This document shows, one piece after another, positions 1-10,126 of a DNA stretch of 64,000 nt. The stretch covers positions 1 to 64,000 of the forward strand of contig NZ_JACNMM010000003.1 of the NCBI RefSeq assembly GCF_020529025.1, read 5' to 3'. The DNA comes from Oceaniglobus trochenteri. GTDB taxonomy: Bacteria > Pseudomonadota > Alphaproteobacteria > Rhodobacterales > Rhodobacteraceae. Every line of letters begins with the position of its first letter. Position 1 is the first letter of the stretch. Below the pieces are notes generated by a model. It was not told the origin of the DNA. It did not search any database and saw only the letters and a program-made list of their open reading frames with translations. Position numbers and translations under genes: made by a program.

Positions 1-116
1 TCAAACGACCGGCTCGCCTCCGACACTGTCGTCTTGCCCTGAATGATCTCGATGACAAGCGCTGTCTTACGCTTCGCCGTCCACCGCTTGATGCTGTCGT
101 CCATCGTCATACTCAT
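1..116 (-). CDS. IS3-type transposase OrfA, N-terminal fragment (runs off window)
   Basis: The reverse strand encodes about 38 residues beginning MSMTMDDSIKRWTAKRK and continuing ALVIEIIQGKTTVSEASRSF to the window edge. I recognise this as the helix-turn-helix N-terminus of the small OrfA/DUF1153-type protein found in IS3-family insertion sequences of Alphaproteobacteria. The start at 116 is preceded by an AAGGGAGA ribosome binding site about nine bases upstream. In-frame alternative starts lie at 110 and 104. OrfB and the terminal inverted repeats would be outside the window, so completeness and activity cannot be judged. Confidence 0.65.
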   Translation of the reverse strand, partial: MSMTMDDSIKRWTAKRKTALVIEIIQGKTTVSEASRSF

Positions 117-137
117 CGCTACGTTCTCCCTTGTAGC

Positions 138-293
138 ATGAGCAGGTTTTCACTGGGTCGATACACGGTGTTCGACATGATGACCCTCAGTCGCCGCTAT
201 TCCGGGATCGAAGTTGGCTTCATGTCCGCCTTTGGCCGGATCGCAACTCAGGTCCATGCCGCAATCGCTACAGGCAAAGGCGGTGCAGCATGA
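138..293 (+). CDS. small ORF of unknown function, coupled to the next gene
   Basis: A 51-residue frame starts MSRFSLGRYTVFDMM and ends in GKGGAA. Its TGA overlaps the ATG of the following gene by the ATGA at 290-293, which suggests translational coupling. No good ribosome binding site precedes the ATG at 138, and it begins only 21 bases from the IS gene. It may therefore be the 3' end of a longer gene cut by the insertion. A start at 177 (MMTLSRR) is also possible. I do not recognise the family. Confidence 0.35.
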   Translation: MSRFSLGRYTVFDMMTLSRRYSGIEVGFMSAFGRIATQVHAAIATGKGGAA

Positions 294-814
294 ATGTCCT
301 CACCCATGTGCCCCAGAGCTTTGAGCAGGGTCGGCCGGACCATCCGCGCGACACGGCGACCTCGAATGCCTTTGCCGCGCTGTTGCCGATCCTGACGGAG
401 AACATCGACGCGCAGCGCGATCTTGAGGACGTCGGCTTCAGTATGGACACGCCATACACCAACTGGATGCGCGACGCCGAGCGCGCAGAGGATCGGCTCA
501 TGGACGTGCTGAAAGACCTGCGCACCCTGCCGCTGGAGACGCCCGAGGACATCCCGCTGCGCCGCATCGCTAACATGCTGCACGAAATGCGGCGCAGCCA
601 GGTTGATACCGCCCGCGATATCCACAGGCGGTTTCAGGAGGGCTTTGACCTGCGGTTTGTCCTGAGGGACACCTCGGCCACGGCGCGGCACCGCAATCTG
701 CTGATGCAGTGGTCGCAGCCGCTCATTGCCTCTTTTGCGGCCCTGCCCATCTTTGCGGCAGATACGGAAGAGGGTGACATGGGAGATGACGATATCCCGC
801 CGCCTGCAATCTGA
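290..814 (+). CDS. hypothetical protein in mobile-element region
   Basis: This encodes 174 residues beginning MNVLTHVPQSFEQG. The middle is rich in charged and helical segments (for example MRDAERAEDRLMDVLKDLR) and the tail is acidic and proline-rich (GDDDIPPPAI). There is no signal peptide or membrane segment. It overlaps the preceding small frame by ATGA and has an AAAGGCGG-like site inside that frame. A hairpin with a T run follows at 840-869. I do not recognise a family. Its place between an IS gene and a serine recombinase suggests cargo of the integrated element. Confidence 0.6.
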   Translation: MNVLTHVPQSFEQGRPDHPRDTATSNAFAALLPILTENIDAQRDLEDVGFSMDTPYTNWMRDAERAEDRLMDVLKDLRTLPLETPEDIPLRRIANMLHEMRRSQVDTARDIHRRFQEGFDLRFVLRDTSATARHRNLLMQWSQPLIASFAALPIFAADTEEGDMGDDDIPPPAI

Positions 815-1458
815 CTCGACGCGCAGTTGGCTCAGATACGGGTCAGCAGCATCGCTGCTGGCCCGTTTTGCGGGTCTGATCCTGACAGGTCCCGGGCCAG
901 AAACTTTACGCGAACAGAGCATTCCACCGAATCACAGCCCGGTTTCTCAAGCTAAAATCCGCATTGTTTCCGGGTTAGAAAGTCAGCGCATTTTTATAGT
1001 AATTATTGTGCTGCAGGTCCGGGTCAGGAGAATTGGATAAGGAATTTCGCATCCGGCTTATCCACAGATTCAGCCCCTAAACAACGGATTTATCTAGGTT
1101 CTTGCTAAACTAAGAGGTCCCCCATGCTGTATATCATTGCGCACACAACCGGACGTGTTCCGGACCTTAGACACAGCAATTCAACCCGTTCGGCGCATCG
1201 CTGGAGCGGACAGGAGACCTCGGCCGATGGCACGGGACCGAAGAAGACATGCTGGAAAGAAGGAGGTGCAAGGCGCACTTCCAGTTCCCGTGTCTGCCGG
1301 TCACGACGGGATTGGCCAACAGCGAGAGCAATTCCTTGTCCTCATTCGCATCTTTGCCAGAGAAGCCGCGCGCACCGACCATGAAACAGATCTGGCCAAA
1401 ATGCCCGAGCCGCGCCAATCTTTCGAATAAGACCAAATTACCAGAACCGGATCACCCC
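815..1458. other. 644-base stretch without a convincing gene
   Basis: After the terminator-like hairpin there are only short overlapping frames on both strands with no clear start sites or recognisable products. The stretch is more AT-rich near 950-1110 than the core chromosome. It may hold the promoter of the recombinase and remnants of older insertions. I see no repeat or RNA gene that I can support. Confidence 0.5.
840..869 (+). terminator. intrinsic terminator after the 290-814 gene
   Basis: GGGTCAGCAGC pairs with GCTGCTGGCCC (one G-T pair) around an ATC loop and is followed by GTTTT. It lies 26 bases after the stop codon of the hypothetical gene. Confidence 0.6.
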
Positions 1459-3168
<1,710 letters not shown>

Positions 3169-3250
3169 CCAAGTGAGGATTGTTTATGATACCGCGCCGG
3201 GGGCCGCAAGGGGGGTGGGGCACTTTTCCGGCCCTTGGGGTAGAAAAATC

Positions 3251-4135
3251 CTATGACCCTGGGGCACCCAAGACTGCGCGCCAATATCGACTGAGTTCGG
3301 GGTAGGCCCACCGCGTCTTGTAGTACTTGTAGAGGATCAGATCGCCCTGCTCGGCGTGTACCAGTTCGGCCGGTTTCAGCGATTCGCCCTGGTAGGAGAC
3401 GATCACCTGCCGTTCGCGCCGGGCCCGCACATGGGGCAGCCTGTCCTTCAGCGCCGCAATGGCGAGGATCGGCGACATGTATTCCTGGGTGAACTTGATC
3501 GCCACGTCGTTGGGAAAGACCCGTGAGGCATCGCGCGTCGCCTGCGAGATGATGCGCTCGTTCCCCTCGTCATAGAGACGCCGGGTGGCCGGGTCCATCG
3601 CGGCCGGATCCTCCAGGTAGCGCGGAAAATCGACCATGAAGCGTTCGGCGATCTGGTGCCAGTCCTCGACATAGAAGGCCATGACCGCGGTATTGGCCAG
3701 GTAATAGCGATCGGGTGCCACGGCCTTCACCAGCCCGCGGAACCGCCAATGGGGAATCGCATGGCGTTGCAGCATGTACATGCCGCGACGCTGCTCCAGG
3801 CAATCGACCAGACGCACCACGTCGCCGATGACCGAACTGTCAAGGTCGATGTAAAGCGTCGGAACCCCGGTCTTCAGCTGCCCCTTCAGGAACATCGACA
3901 TCTTGAGAAGCGAGCCGCCCCGCGATGTCATGGTGGTTACCGGAACGCCGAAATCGGGAAAGGGGCGGATATCGACATCGGGAGAGATGTCGGTGGCGTC
4001 ATCCGTAAAACAGATGAAATCCAGCGCCGCCTTCGTTCCGGCGCGGATGTTTGTCACCAGTCCGTTTACATATTCGGGGCCGTACTTCGTGCCCCATTTC
4101 ACGAAAACAATCTGGATTGCGCCTTGGTGTTTCAT
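3251..4135 (-). CDS. glycosyltransferase-like protein
   Basis: The 294-residue product begins MKHQGAIQIVFVKWGTKYG, typical of a nucleotide-sugar-binding Rossmann-like fold. An LYIDLDSS segment gives a DxD motif at Asp97/Asp99, expected to bind metal and sugar nucleotide. The sequence resembles proteins that transfer sugars to surface polysaccharide, but I cannot name donor or acceptor. It is the first core gene beyond the tRNA and is separated from the HAD gene by about 100 bases. No signal peptide or membrane helix is visible, so it should be cytoplasmic. Confidence 0.7.
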   Translation of the reverse strand: MKHQGAIQIVFVKWGTKYGPEYVNGLVTNIRAGTKAALDFICFTDDATDISPDVDIRPFPDFGVPVTTMTSRGGSLLKMSMFLKGQLKTGVPTLYIDLDSSVIGDVVRLVDCLEQRRGMYMLQRHAIPHWRFRGLVKAVAPDRYYLANTAVMAFYVEDWHQIAERFMVDFPRYLEDPAAMDPATRRLYDEGNERIISQATRDASRVFPNDVAIKFTQEYMSPILAIAALKDRLPHVRARRERQVIVSYQGESLKPAELVHAEQGDLILYKYYKTRWAYPELSRYWRAVLGAPGS

Positions 4136-4243
4136 CGGTGATTGCTTTCCTCATGCGGGCGGGACGGGGCGTGCCCCTTCGGCCTTTGCCCGAAGTATCG
4201 CCGCGCACCGGGCCCGGGGCAACGCGATTTCACGCACCGCCCG

Positions 4244-4909
4244 TCAGGTCAGGCGCAGGCCGATGGCCTGTGCGACCTCGGCCATGCTGCGCACCGGCGT
4301 CGCGCCGACGGCGGCCAGGCGGGCGGGGTCGGTGGTTTCGGCAAAGCCGATGGTGCGCATGCCCGCCCGCACCCCGGCGGTACAGCCTGCGGGGCTGTCA
4401 TCGACGACCACGCAGTCTTCCGGCGCAACGCCGAAATCGGCAGCAGCGCGCAGGAACAGCCCCGGATCGGGCTTGGCCACGCCCAGGGTATGGGCGGAAT
4501 AGATTCGCCCCTCGACCCGCTGCAACAATCCCGACGGCGCGAGGGTGATGCCCATCTTCGCCTCGCTGCCGTTGCTGCCCACGCAATAGGGCACGCCGGC
4601 CCCGTCCAGCGCATCCATGAGCGCGTCGATCCCGTCAATCAGCGGCACCCCCTGACGCAGGCGGGCGTGGATTTCGCCGTAGATCTCGGCCAGCCAGTCA
4701 TCGGGCAGGGCCGCGCCGCGCGCCCGCGCCTCGGCCTCACAGCCCTTCATGGTGCCGCCGACAAACAGGCTGTCCGCCTCGTCATAGGACATGACAAGGC
4801 CGTAACGGGCAAAGCTGGCAAGGATGACCTCGGTGGTCGGCGGCTCGCTGTCGACAAGCACGCCATCGCAGTCGAAAATCACGAGACGGGGCAATTCTTC
4901 GGACATCAC
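4244..4909 (-). CDS. HAD-superfamily phosphatase (beta-phosphoglucomutase/Gph-like)
   Basis: The 221-residue protein has the HAD motif FDCDGVLVDSE with nucleophile Asp13 and acid Asp15. A helical cap follows, with a later Lys and a VVDDSPAG metal-binding motif near residue 170. Such enzymes hydrolyse small phosphomonoesters or act as phosphomutases; the substrate cannot be read from sequence. Its start overlaps the rsmD stop by four bases (ATGA at 4906-4909), so the two are probably cotranslated with rsmD first. Confidence 0.85.
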   Translation of the reverse strand: MMSEELPRLVIFDCDGVLVDSEPPTTEVILASFARYGLVMSYDEADSLFVGGTMKGCEAEARARGAALPDDWLAEIYGEIHARLRQGVPLIDGIDALMDALDGAGVPYCVGSNGSEAKMGITLAPSGLLQRVEGRIYSAHTLGVAKPDPGLFLRAAADFGVAPEDCVVVDDSPAGCTAGVRAGMRTIGFAETTDPARLAAVGATPVRSMAEVAQAIGLRLT

Positions 4910-5469
4910 GGCCCCTTTTGCAGAATGGTCATCATGGTCTGGCCATATCGTCTCTGGTCCAGTTGCACCAGCCCGGCGGGCGGCAATGGCGCGGTGTCGT
5001 CCTCCCAGACCACCAGCGCACCGTCGGCCAGCCAGCCGCCCGCCATCGCCGCGTCCAGAGCGCGCGCGCCAAGACCCGTGCCATAGGGCGGATCAAGCAG
5101 GACAAGGCCAAAGGGCGTTTCGCTGCAGGGGCCAAGGCGCGTGGCATCGCGGCGGATCACGCGGACCTGCGCCTCGACACGGCATTTGGCGACATTCGCC
5201 GCGATCAGGGCCAGCGCGCGGCGGCCATTCTCGACGAAACTGACATGGGCGGCGCCGCGCGACAGCGCCTCGAGCCCCAACGCGCCGGTCCCGGCGAAAA
5301 GGTCAAGCACGCGCGCGCCTTCGACCGGGTTGCCATAGCCGCCGTTCAGCAGAAGGTTGAACAGGCTTTCGCGCACGCGGTCAGTGGTGGGGCGCAGATG
5401 CGCGCCCGGATCGCCCGCCCCGACCGAGGCAAGGGTGGTGCCGCGCATCCTGCCGCCGATGATCCTCAA
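4906..5469 (-). CDS. rsmD: 16S rRNA (guanine966-N2)-methyltransferase
   Basis: The 187-residue protein begins MRIIGGRMRG and has RPTTDRVRESLFN, the RsmD signature. It then shows the SAM-binding DLFAGTGALGLEAL loop near residues 56-69 and the catalytic DPPYG motif at 126-130. It methylates G966 of 16S rRNA during small-subunit assembly in the cytoplasm. It overlaps the downstream HAD gene by four bases. The upstream flavoprotein gene ends ten bases before it, so all three may form one transcript. Confidence 0.93.
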   Translation of the reverse strand: MRIIGGRMRGTTLASVGAGDPGAHLRPTTDRVRESLFNLLLNGGYGNPVEGARVLDLFAGTGALGLEALSRGAAHVSFVENGRRALALIAANVAKCRVEAQVRVIRRDATRLGPCSETPFGLVLLDPPYGTGLGARALDAAMAGGWLADGALVVWEDDTAPLPPAGLVQLDQRRYGQTMMTILQKGP

Positions 5470-5479
5470 GCCGGGCCGC

Positions 5480-6688
5480 TCATTGGCGCAACAGGGCCTT
5501 CATGTTGGTGGCCGGGTCGGTGATCTGTTCGGGGCTGGGGGATTTTCCCGCCTCGATCAGCCGCTTGCCGATCATGTAATTGCGGGAATCGTTCATGGCA
5601 TCGACGGCCAGAAGGGTATCGCCGGCATAGTACCAATGGCTTAGCGCGCCGTCGTCGCCCTTCCGCACCACCACCCGGTCATAACCGGTGTTCAGCCCGG
5701 CGATCTGCAGTTTCACGTCGTATTGATCCGACCAGAACCAGGGCATCGGGTCATAATCGCGCCCGGCGCCCAGCATGTTGTCGGCCACCAGCTCGGCCTG
5801 GTCGATGGCATTCTGCACCGATTCAAGGCGGATCATCTGGCCGTTGCGCGGGAAGGTCGCGCAATCGCCCGCCGCCCAGATCGCCGGGTCCGAGGTGCGC
5901 CCCTGCCCGTCCACCACGATACCGTTGTCCACCGCCAGCCCCGCCGCTTCGGCCAGGGCGGCATCGGGGGCGATCCCCACGCCGACGATCACGAAATCGA
6001 CGGCGATCTCGCTGCCGTCGCTGAACCGGGCGCCGCTTACCTGCTCGTCGCCCAGCAATGTCTCAAGCCCCAGCCCTTCGCGGATGTCCACGCCATGGGC
6101 GCGGTGCAGCTCGCGGAAGTAATCCGAGGTTTCGGGCGCGGCGACCCGTTGCAGGATGCGCGGCGCCATTTCCACCAGCGTCACCTCGACCCCCAGCTTT
6201 GCGGCCACGGCGGCCGCTTCCAGGCCGATGTATCCGCCCCCGACGATCAACGCCCGCTTGCCCGGGCCGAAGGCGGGCTGCATCCGGCCGACATCCAGCA
6301 GGTTGCGCACCTCGTAAACGCCGCCCAGATTGCCCCCCATGGCGGCGGGCAGCCGGCGCGGCACCGAACCCGTGGTCAGGGCAAGCTGGTCATAGGGCAG
6401 AACGCCGTCTTCCAGTGTCACTGTCTTCGCCGCCCGGTCGATCGCCACCACGGGCGAACCCAGCCGCAGGGCGATGTCCTTTTCGGCGTAGAAACTTTCG
6501 GGGCGCAGATACAGCCGCGCCTCTTCCATCTCGCCCAAAAGATAGGCCTTCGACAGGGGCGGGCGCTGATACGGTGGCACGGCTTCGCCGCAGACAAGGG
6601 TGATCGCCCCCTCGAAACCAGCGGTGCGCAACCTGGCCACAAGCGACGATCCGGCCTGTCCGCCCCCGATTACGACGATGTGTTCCAT
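5480..6688 (-). CDS. FAD/NAD-dependent ferredoxin reductase-like oxidoreductase
   Basis: The 402-residue protein has an N-terminal FAD site (VVIGGGQAGSSL), a YQRPPLSKAYL segment typical of putidaredoxin/rhodocoxin reductases, an NAD-binding ALIVGGGYIGLEAA motif around residue 145, and IWAAGDCATF near residue 270. Family members move electrons from NADH to a [2Fe-2S] ferredoxin serving a cytochrome P450 or dioxygenase. No ferredoxin or P450 gene is adjacent, so the partner is unknown. It is divergent from the peroxiredoxin gene, with an 83-base shared promoter region. Confidence 0.88.
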   Translation of the reverse strand: MEHIVVIGGGQAGSSLVARLRTAGFEGAITLVCGEAVPPYQRPPLSKAYLLGEMEEARLYLRPESFYAEKDIALRLGSPVVAIDRAAKTVTLEDGVLPYDQLALTTGSVPRRLPAAMGGNLGGVYEVRNLLDVGRMQPAFGPGKRALIVGGGYIGLEAAAVAAKLGVEVTLVEMAPRILQRVAAPETSDYFRELHRAHGVDIREGLGLETLLGDEQVSGARFSDGSEIAVDFVIVGVGIAPDAALAEAAGLAVDNGIVVDGQGRTSDPAIWAAGDCATFPRNGQMIRLESVQNAIDQAELVADNMLGAGRDYDPMPWFWSDQYDVKLQIAGLNTGYDRVVVRKGDDGALSHWYYAGDTLLAVDAMNDSRNYMIGKRLIEAGKSPSPEQITDPATNMKALLRQ

Positions 6689-6771
6689 GCGACCCTCTGC
6701 GCTGTTCCTTCGGTTGCGCGCAAACTATATGCAGGGGCGACAGTCTTGCAATCCAACGAAGGAACAAAACC

Positions 6772-7260
6772 ATGGCCATCACCACAGGCGACACACTGCC
6801 CGCCGCAACGCTCATCCGCATGGGCGACGACGGCCCCGTCACGGTGGACATCGCCGCCCATGTCGCCGGGCGCAAGGTCGTGATCTTCGCGGTGCCCGGC
6901 GCCTTCACCGGCGTCTGTTCGACGGCGCATGTGCCCAGCTTCATCCGCAGCAAGGACGCGCTTGGCGAAAAGGGCGTGGACGAGGTGATCTGCGTGTCGG
7001 TCAACGATCCTTTCGTGATGAAGGCCTGGGGTGAATCCACCCGCGCCGATGCGGCCGGCATCACCATGCTGGGCGATGCCGAAGGTGCCTTTACCAAGGC
7101 GATGGGCATGGAGTTCAGCGCACCGCCCGCCGGGCTGATCGGGCGTTCGGCCCGCTATGCGATGCTGGTGGACAGCGGCGTCGTCACGGTGCTGCACAAG
7201 GAAGAAAGCCCAGGCGTCTGCGAGGTGTCGGGCGGCGAGGCGATGGTTGCCGCCATCTGA
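6772..7260 (+). CDS. peroxiredoxin, Prx5 type
   Basis: The 162-residue protein has the peroxidatic motif PGAFTGVCSTAH with Cys49, followed by VPSF and the VNDPFVMKAW segment characteristic of Prx5/AhpE-like thiol peroxidases. Later cysteines in VICVSV and GVCEVSGG could serve as resolving residues. It should reduce H2O2 and alkyl hydroperoxides in the cytoplasm using glutathione or glutaredoxin. It is the only plus-strand gene among its neighbours and is read divergently from a flavoprotein reductase. Confidence 0.92.
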   Translation: MAITTGDTLPAATLIRMGDDGPVTVDIAAHVAGRKVVIFAVPGAFTGVCSTAHVPSFIRSKDALGEKGVDEVICVSVNDPFVMKAWGESTRADAAGITMLGDAEGAFTKAMGMEFSAPPAGLIGRSARYAMLVDSGVVTVLHKEESPGVCEVSGGEAMVAAI

Positions 7261-7310
7261 GCGACCCGGCCCCGGCCCCATGGCGGGCGGGGGCCGATCC
7301 CGACACCGGC

Positions 7311-7607
7311 CTAGCCGGCCAGCTTGTCCATCCGGCGGGCCAGCTTCACGTCAAGCGCGGTCAGCCCCTTGGCATCATGGGTGGTCAAAACCACCTCGAC
7401 GCGGTTGTAGACATTGGACCATTCGGGATGATGGTTCAGCTTTTCGGCATGCATCGCCGCGCGGGTCATGAAGCCGAAAGCCTCGATGAAATTGGCGAAG
7501 GTGTATGTGCGGGCGATGGCATCGCGCCCATCCACCATGGCCCATCCCGCCGCAAGCAGCGGTGCCAGATCCCCGGCCCTTTCGGCCTCGCTCAACAGCG
7601 CGCTCAT
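7311..7607 (-). CDS. phhB: 4a-hydroxytetrahydrobiopterin dehydratase
   Basis: The 98-residue product has the family motif [11 protein letters not shown] (His59, His60, Pro61, Trp63) and ends in [10 protein letters not shown]. It dehydrates 4a-hydroxytetrahydropterin formed by aromatic amino acid hydroxylases, and the same fold can act as a transcription cofactor (DCoH). The start at 7607 is chosen over a much longer open frame because an AAGGAGA site sits six bases upstream and the length matches the family. It overlaps the preceding gene by ATGA. No phenylalanine hydroxylase is present in the window. Confidence 0.92.
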   Translation of the reverse strand: MSALLSEAERAGDLAPLLAAGWAMVDGRDAIARTYTFANFIEAFGFMTRAAMHAEKLNHHPEWSNVYNRVEVVLTTHDAKGLTALDVKLARRMDKLAG

Positions 7608-8788
7608 TCGCTTTCTCCTTGTACCTTGCGGAACGGACCATAGGCGGTCAGCACCTCGATTTCCTCGTCCACGGCTGCGCGTTCGGCGGCCAGGTACTGA
7701 TCGACCGCCCGCGCGAAACCCTCGTCCGCGATCCAGTGCAGCGAATGGGTGGGCATGGGCAGATAGCCGCGCGCCAGCTTGTGTTCGCCCTGCGCGCCCG
7801 CCTCGACCCGCGACAGCCCGCGCGCGATGGCGTAGTCGATCGCCTGATAATAGCAGAGTTCGAAATGCAGGCAGGGGTGATCTTCGGAGCACCCCCAGTA
7901 GCGGCCATAAAGAACGTCGCGCCCGATGACATTCATCGCTCCGGCCACGGGCCGGTCGCTCTTCATGGCCAGCACAAGAAGGATGTCGTCGCGCAGCCTT
8001 TCCTGCGCCAGGTCGAAAAAGGCGCGCGTGAGGTAAGGCGTGCCCCATTTGCGCGCGCCGGTGTCCTGGTAAAACTGCCAGAAGGCATCCCAGTGGTGCG
8101 GTTCGATCTGGTCGCCCGTCAGCTGCACGATCTCGCCGCCGAATGCCTGGGCCGCGGCGCGTTCCTTGCGGATGTTCTTGCGCTTGCGGCTGGAGAGTTG
8201 CGCCAGGAAGGCGGCAAAATCGTCGTATCCGCGATTGAACCAGTGGAACTGCTGACCGGTGCGGTGCATCAGCCCCATCTGCCGCCCGGCCTCTGCCTCG
8301 GCCTCGGTGCAGAAGGTGACATGCATCGACGACAGGTGATTTTCCGAGGCCAGTTGCACCGCCCCCTGCACCAGCGCCGCCGCACCTGTTTCAAAGAACC
8401 CAGGACGGGTCAGCAACCGCCGCCCCGTGGCCGGGGTGAAGGGCACCGCGACCTGAAGCTTGGGGTAATAGCGCCCGCCCGCCTGTTCATAGGCATGGGC
8501 CCAGTTGTGATCGAAGATGTATTCGCCCTGGCTGTGCCCCTTGGCGTAAAGCGGCGCGCAGGCAATCACCTGGCCATCCGCCCGGGCGACAAGATAGCGG
8601 GGTTGCCAGCCGGTGCCGGGGCCGACGCTGCCGCTGTCTTCCAGCGCCGAAAGAAAGCGGTGGGTCGTGAAGGGATCGTGCGGGCGCCCGCCATCCGCCG
8701 CCTCGGGGCAGGCGCAGGCGTCCCAATCCGCCGCCTCCACCTGCGACAGCGAGGGCAACACGTTGATTTCGATCTGGGTTTCACTCAT
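7604..8788 (-). CDS. COG3146/DUF482 family, GNAT-like acyltransferase
   Basis: The 394-residue protein matches the family of FemAB/GNAT-related proteins often described as peptidoglycan-related acyltransferases. Visible landmarks are [37 protein letters not shown] and a C-terminal [16 protein letters not shown]. Residues 180-360 should form the acetyltransferase-like fold. It ends inside the phhB start by four bases, so the pair is likely cotranslated. The true substrate is unknown in this family. Confidence 0.85.
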   Translation of the reverse strand: MSETQIEINVLPSLSQVEAADWDACACPEAADGGRPHDPFTTHRFLSALEDSGSVGPGTGWQPRYLVARADGQVIACAPLYAKGHSQGEYIFDHNWAHAYEQAGGRYYPKLQVAVPFTPATGRRLLTRPGFFETGAAALVQGAVQLASENHLSSMHVTFCTEAEAEAGRQMGLMHRTGQQFHWFNRGYDDFAAFLAQLSSRKRKNIRKERAAAQAFGGEIVQLTGDQIEPHHWDAFWQFYQDTGARKWGTPYLTRAFFDLAQERLRDDILLVLAMKSDRPVAGAMNVIGRDVLYGRYWGCSEDHPCLHFELCYYQAIDYAIARGLSRVEAGAQGEHKLARGYLPMPTHSLHWIADEGFARAVDQYLAAERAAVDEEIEVLTAYGPFRKVQGESE

Positions 8789-8833
8789 GCCGGTCCGCCT
8801 TCTCTGTGCAATCTGGCCCGGACCCTGCCCCCG

Positions 8834-9595
8834 TCAAGCCACTGGCGGGATGTATCCTTCGAAGGTGATGTTGTCGGCCACGCGCCGCGCCTTCGTCTCG
8901 GCCTCGGGGCTTTTGACCGTCCAGCACAGCACGGGCACGCCCTTGCGCTTCAACTCGGCCACGCGCGGGCGGGACAGATCCTTCCTGTCGTGACTGATGA
9001 AACAGGCGCCCGTCCGGTCGAAATCGGGAATGTCGCGCAGCCGCTCCAGCGCGGGTTCGGGCAGAGGCCAATCGGCGGCGTCGAAATCGCAGGTGGTCAG
9101 GCCACGCGCCACGCCGGGCAGGTATTCACCCATCACCGCCACCGCGTGCGGATTGAACGACATCACCGCCAGGGGCCCGCGATAGTCGCGCAACACATCG
9201 GCCACCGCGCGTTCCAGCGGCCCGACATCCGGGCCCAGCGCGCCATCCTGGTCCTTGATCTCGACCAGCAGGGGCACCTGCCCCGCCACCAGATCACAGA
9301 CCTGGGCCAGGGTGGGGATGCCCTCGTCGCCACCGCGCAGGGCGATCCGGCCCAGCGCATCGGCTGAACGGTCGCGCAGCAGCCCCGAAGCTTCGGTCAC
9401 GCGGTCCAGATCGTAGTCGTGGAACACCATCGCGCCATCATCGGCCGAACGCTGCACGTCCAGCTCGATGCCATAGCCCGCGGCGATGGCCGCCCGAAAC
9501 GCCGCAAGGCTGTTTTCAGGACGGCCCGCCGCAACATCATGAAGCCCCCGATGCGCGATCGGAGCACCCAGGAATTCGGCAGGAAGCGTGGTCAT
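8834..9595 (-). CDS. glycerophosphodiester phosphodiesterase
   Basis: The 253-residue protein begins with IAHRGLHD and GRPENSLAAF, then has GIELDVQ and VFHDYDLDRVT. Together these give the HRG/PEN/ELD/HD active-site set of GDPD TIM barrels. It hydrolyses glycerophosphodiesters to glycerol-3-phosphate and alcohol. There is no signal peptide, so it is probably cytoplasmic (UgpQ-like). Its start overlaps the stop of the upstream RidA gene by four bases. Confidence 0.92.
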   Translation of the reverse strand: MTTLPAEFLGAPIAHRGLHDVAAGRPENSLAAFRAAIAAGYGIELDVQRSADDGAMVFHDYDLDRVTEASGLLRDRSADALGRIALRGGDEGIPTLAQVCDLVAGQVPLLVEIKDQDGALGPDVGPLERAVADVLRDYRGPLAVMSFNPHAVAVMGEYLPGVARGLTTCDFDAADWPLPEPALERLRDIPDFDRTGACFISHDRKDLSRPRVAELKRKGVPVLCWTVKSPEAETKARRVADNITFEGYIPPVA

Positions 9596-10053
9596 TTGAT
9601 CTGGAAGATGCCTTCAATCTCGACAGCCACCCCAAGAGGCAGCGACGCCGCGCTGACGGCCGAGCGGGCATGGCGGCCAGCGTCGCCCAGAACCTCGACC
9701 AGGAAATCGGAACAGCCGTTGACGACCTTGGGCTGGTCGGTGAAATCCGGGGTCGAATTGACGAAGGCGGTCAGCTTGACCACCCGCACCAGACGGTCAA
9801 GATCGCCCCCGCAGGCGGCCTTCACCTGCGACAGCAGGCTGATGGCGCTGGTCCGTGCAGCGGCGGCGCCCTCTTCGATGCTGACGCCATCGCCAAGCTT
9901 GCCGGTGATCAGCCCGTTGGCATCCTGCGAAATCTGGCCCGAGACATAGACGGTGTTGCCGTCCACGACGTAGGGCACATAATTGGCGGCGGGCGCCGGA
10001 GCGTCGGGCAGGTTGACCCCCAGTTCGGCAAGCCGGTTTTCGATCTGTCCCAT
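9592..10053 (-). CDS. RidA/YjgF-family protein
   Basis: The 153-residue protein is of the longer RidA type. Landmarks are the N-terminal IENRLAELGVNLPD, VYVSGQISQDANG, the VVKLTAFVNS strand and SAVSAASLPLGVAVEIEGIFQI at the end. RidA proteins deaminate reactive enamine/imine intermediates made by PLP enzymes. It is translated ahead of the glycerophosphodiesterase with an ATGA overlap at 9592-9595. Confidence 0.9.
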   Translation of the reverse strand: MGQIENRLAELGVNLPDAPAPAANYVPYVVDGNTVYVSGQISQDANGLITGKLGDGVSIEEGAAAARTSAISLLSQVKAACGGDLDRLVRVVKLTAFVNSTPDFTDQPKVVNGCSDFLVEVLGDAGRHARSAVSAASLPLGVAVEIEGIFQIK

Positions 10054-10099
10054 GGTGCTTTCCTTGCAAATTGTGCGTTTCGCGCCGAGGCTACTCTGC

Positions 10100-10126
10100 C
10101 CCTTGCCCCTCGGAAAGGGGCAAGGG
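10100..10126 (-). terminator. strong hairpin after the type I secretion adaptor gene
   Basis: CCCTTGCCCC and GGGGCAAGGG form a perfect 10-bp stem with a 7-base loop directly next to the stop codon of the HlyD-type gene. There is no T run, so it may stabilise the 3' end or terminate with help rather than act as a classic intrinsic terminator. Confidence 0.4.

Noticed and set aside
248..922. Minus-strand frame opposite the 290-814 gene (224 residues)
   Set aside because: The plus-strand gene has an ATGA-coupled start and terminator. The minus frame is Arg-rich and looks like a shadow.
1249..1458. N-terminal extension of the serine recombinase
   Set aside because: The family starts a few residues before YARFS, so the ATG at 1459 is the better start and the extension has no homology that I recognise.
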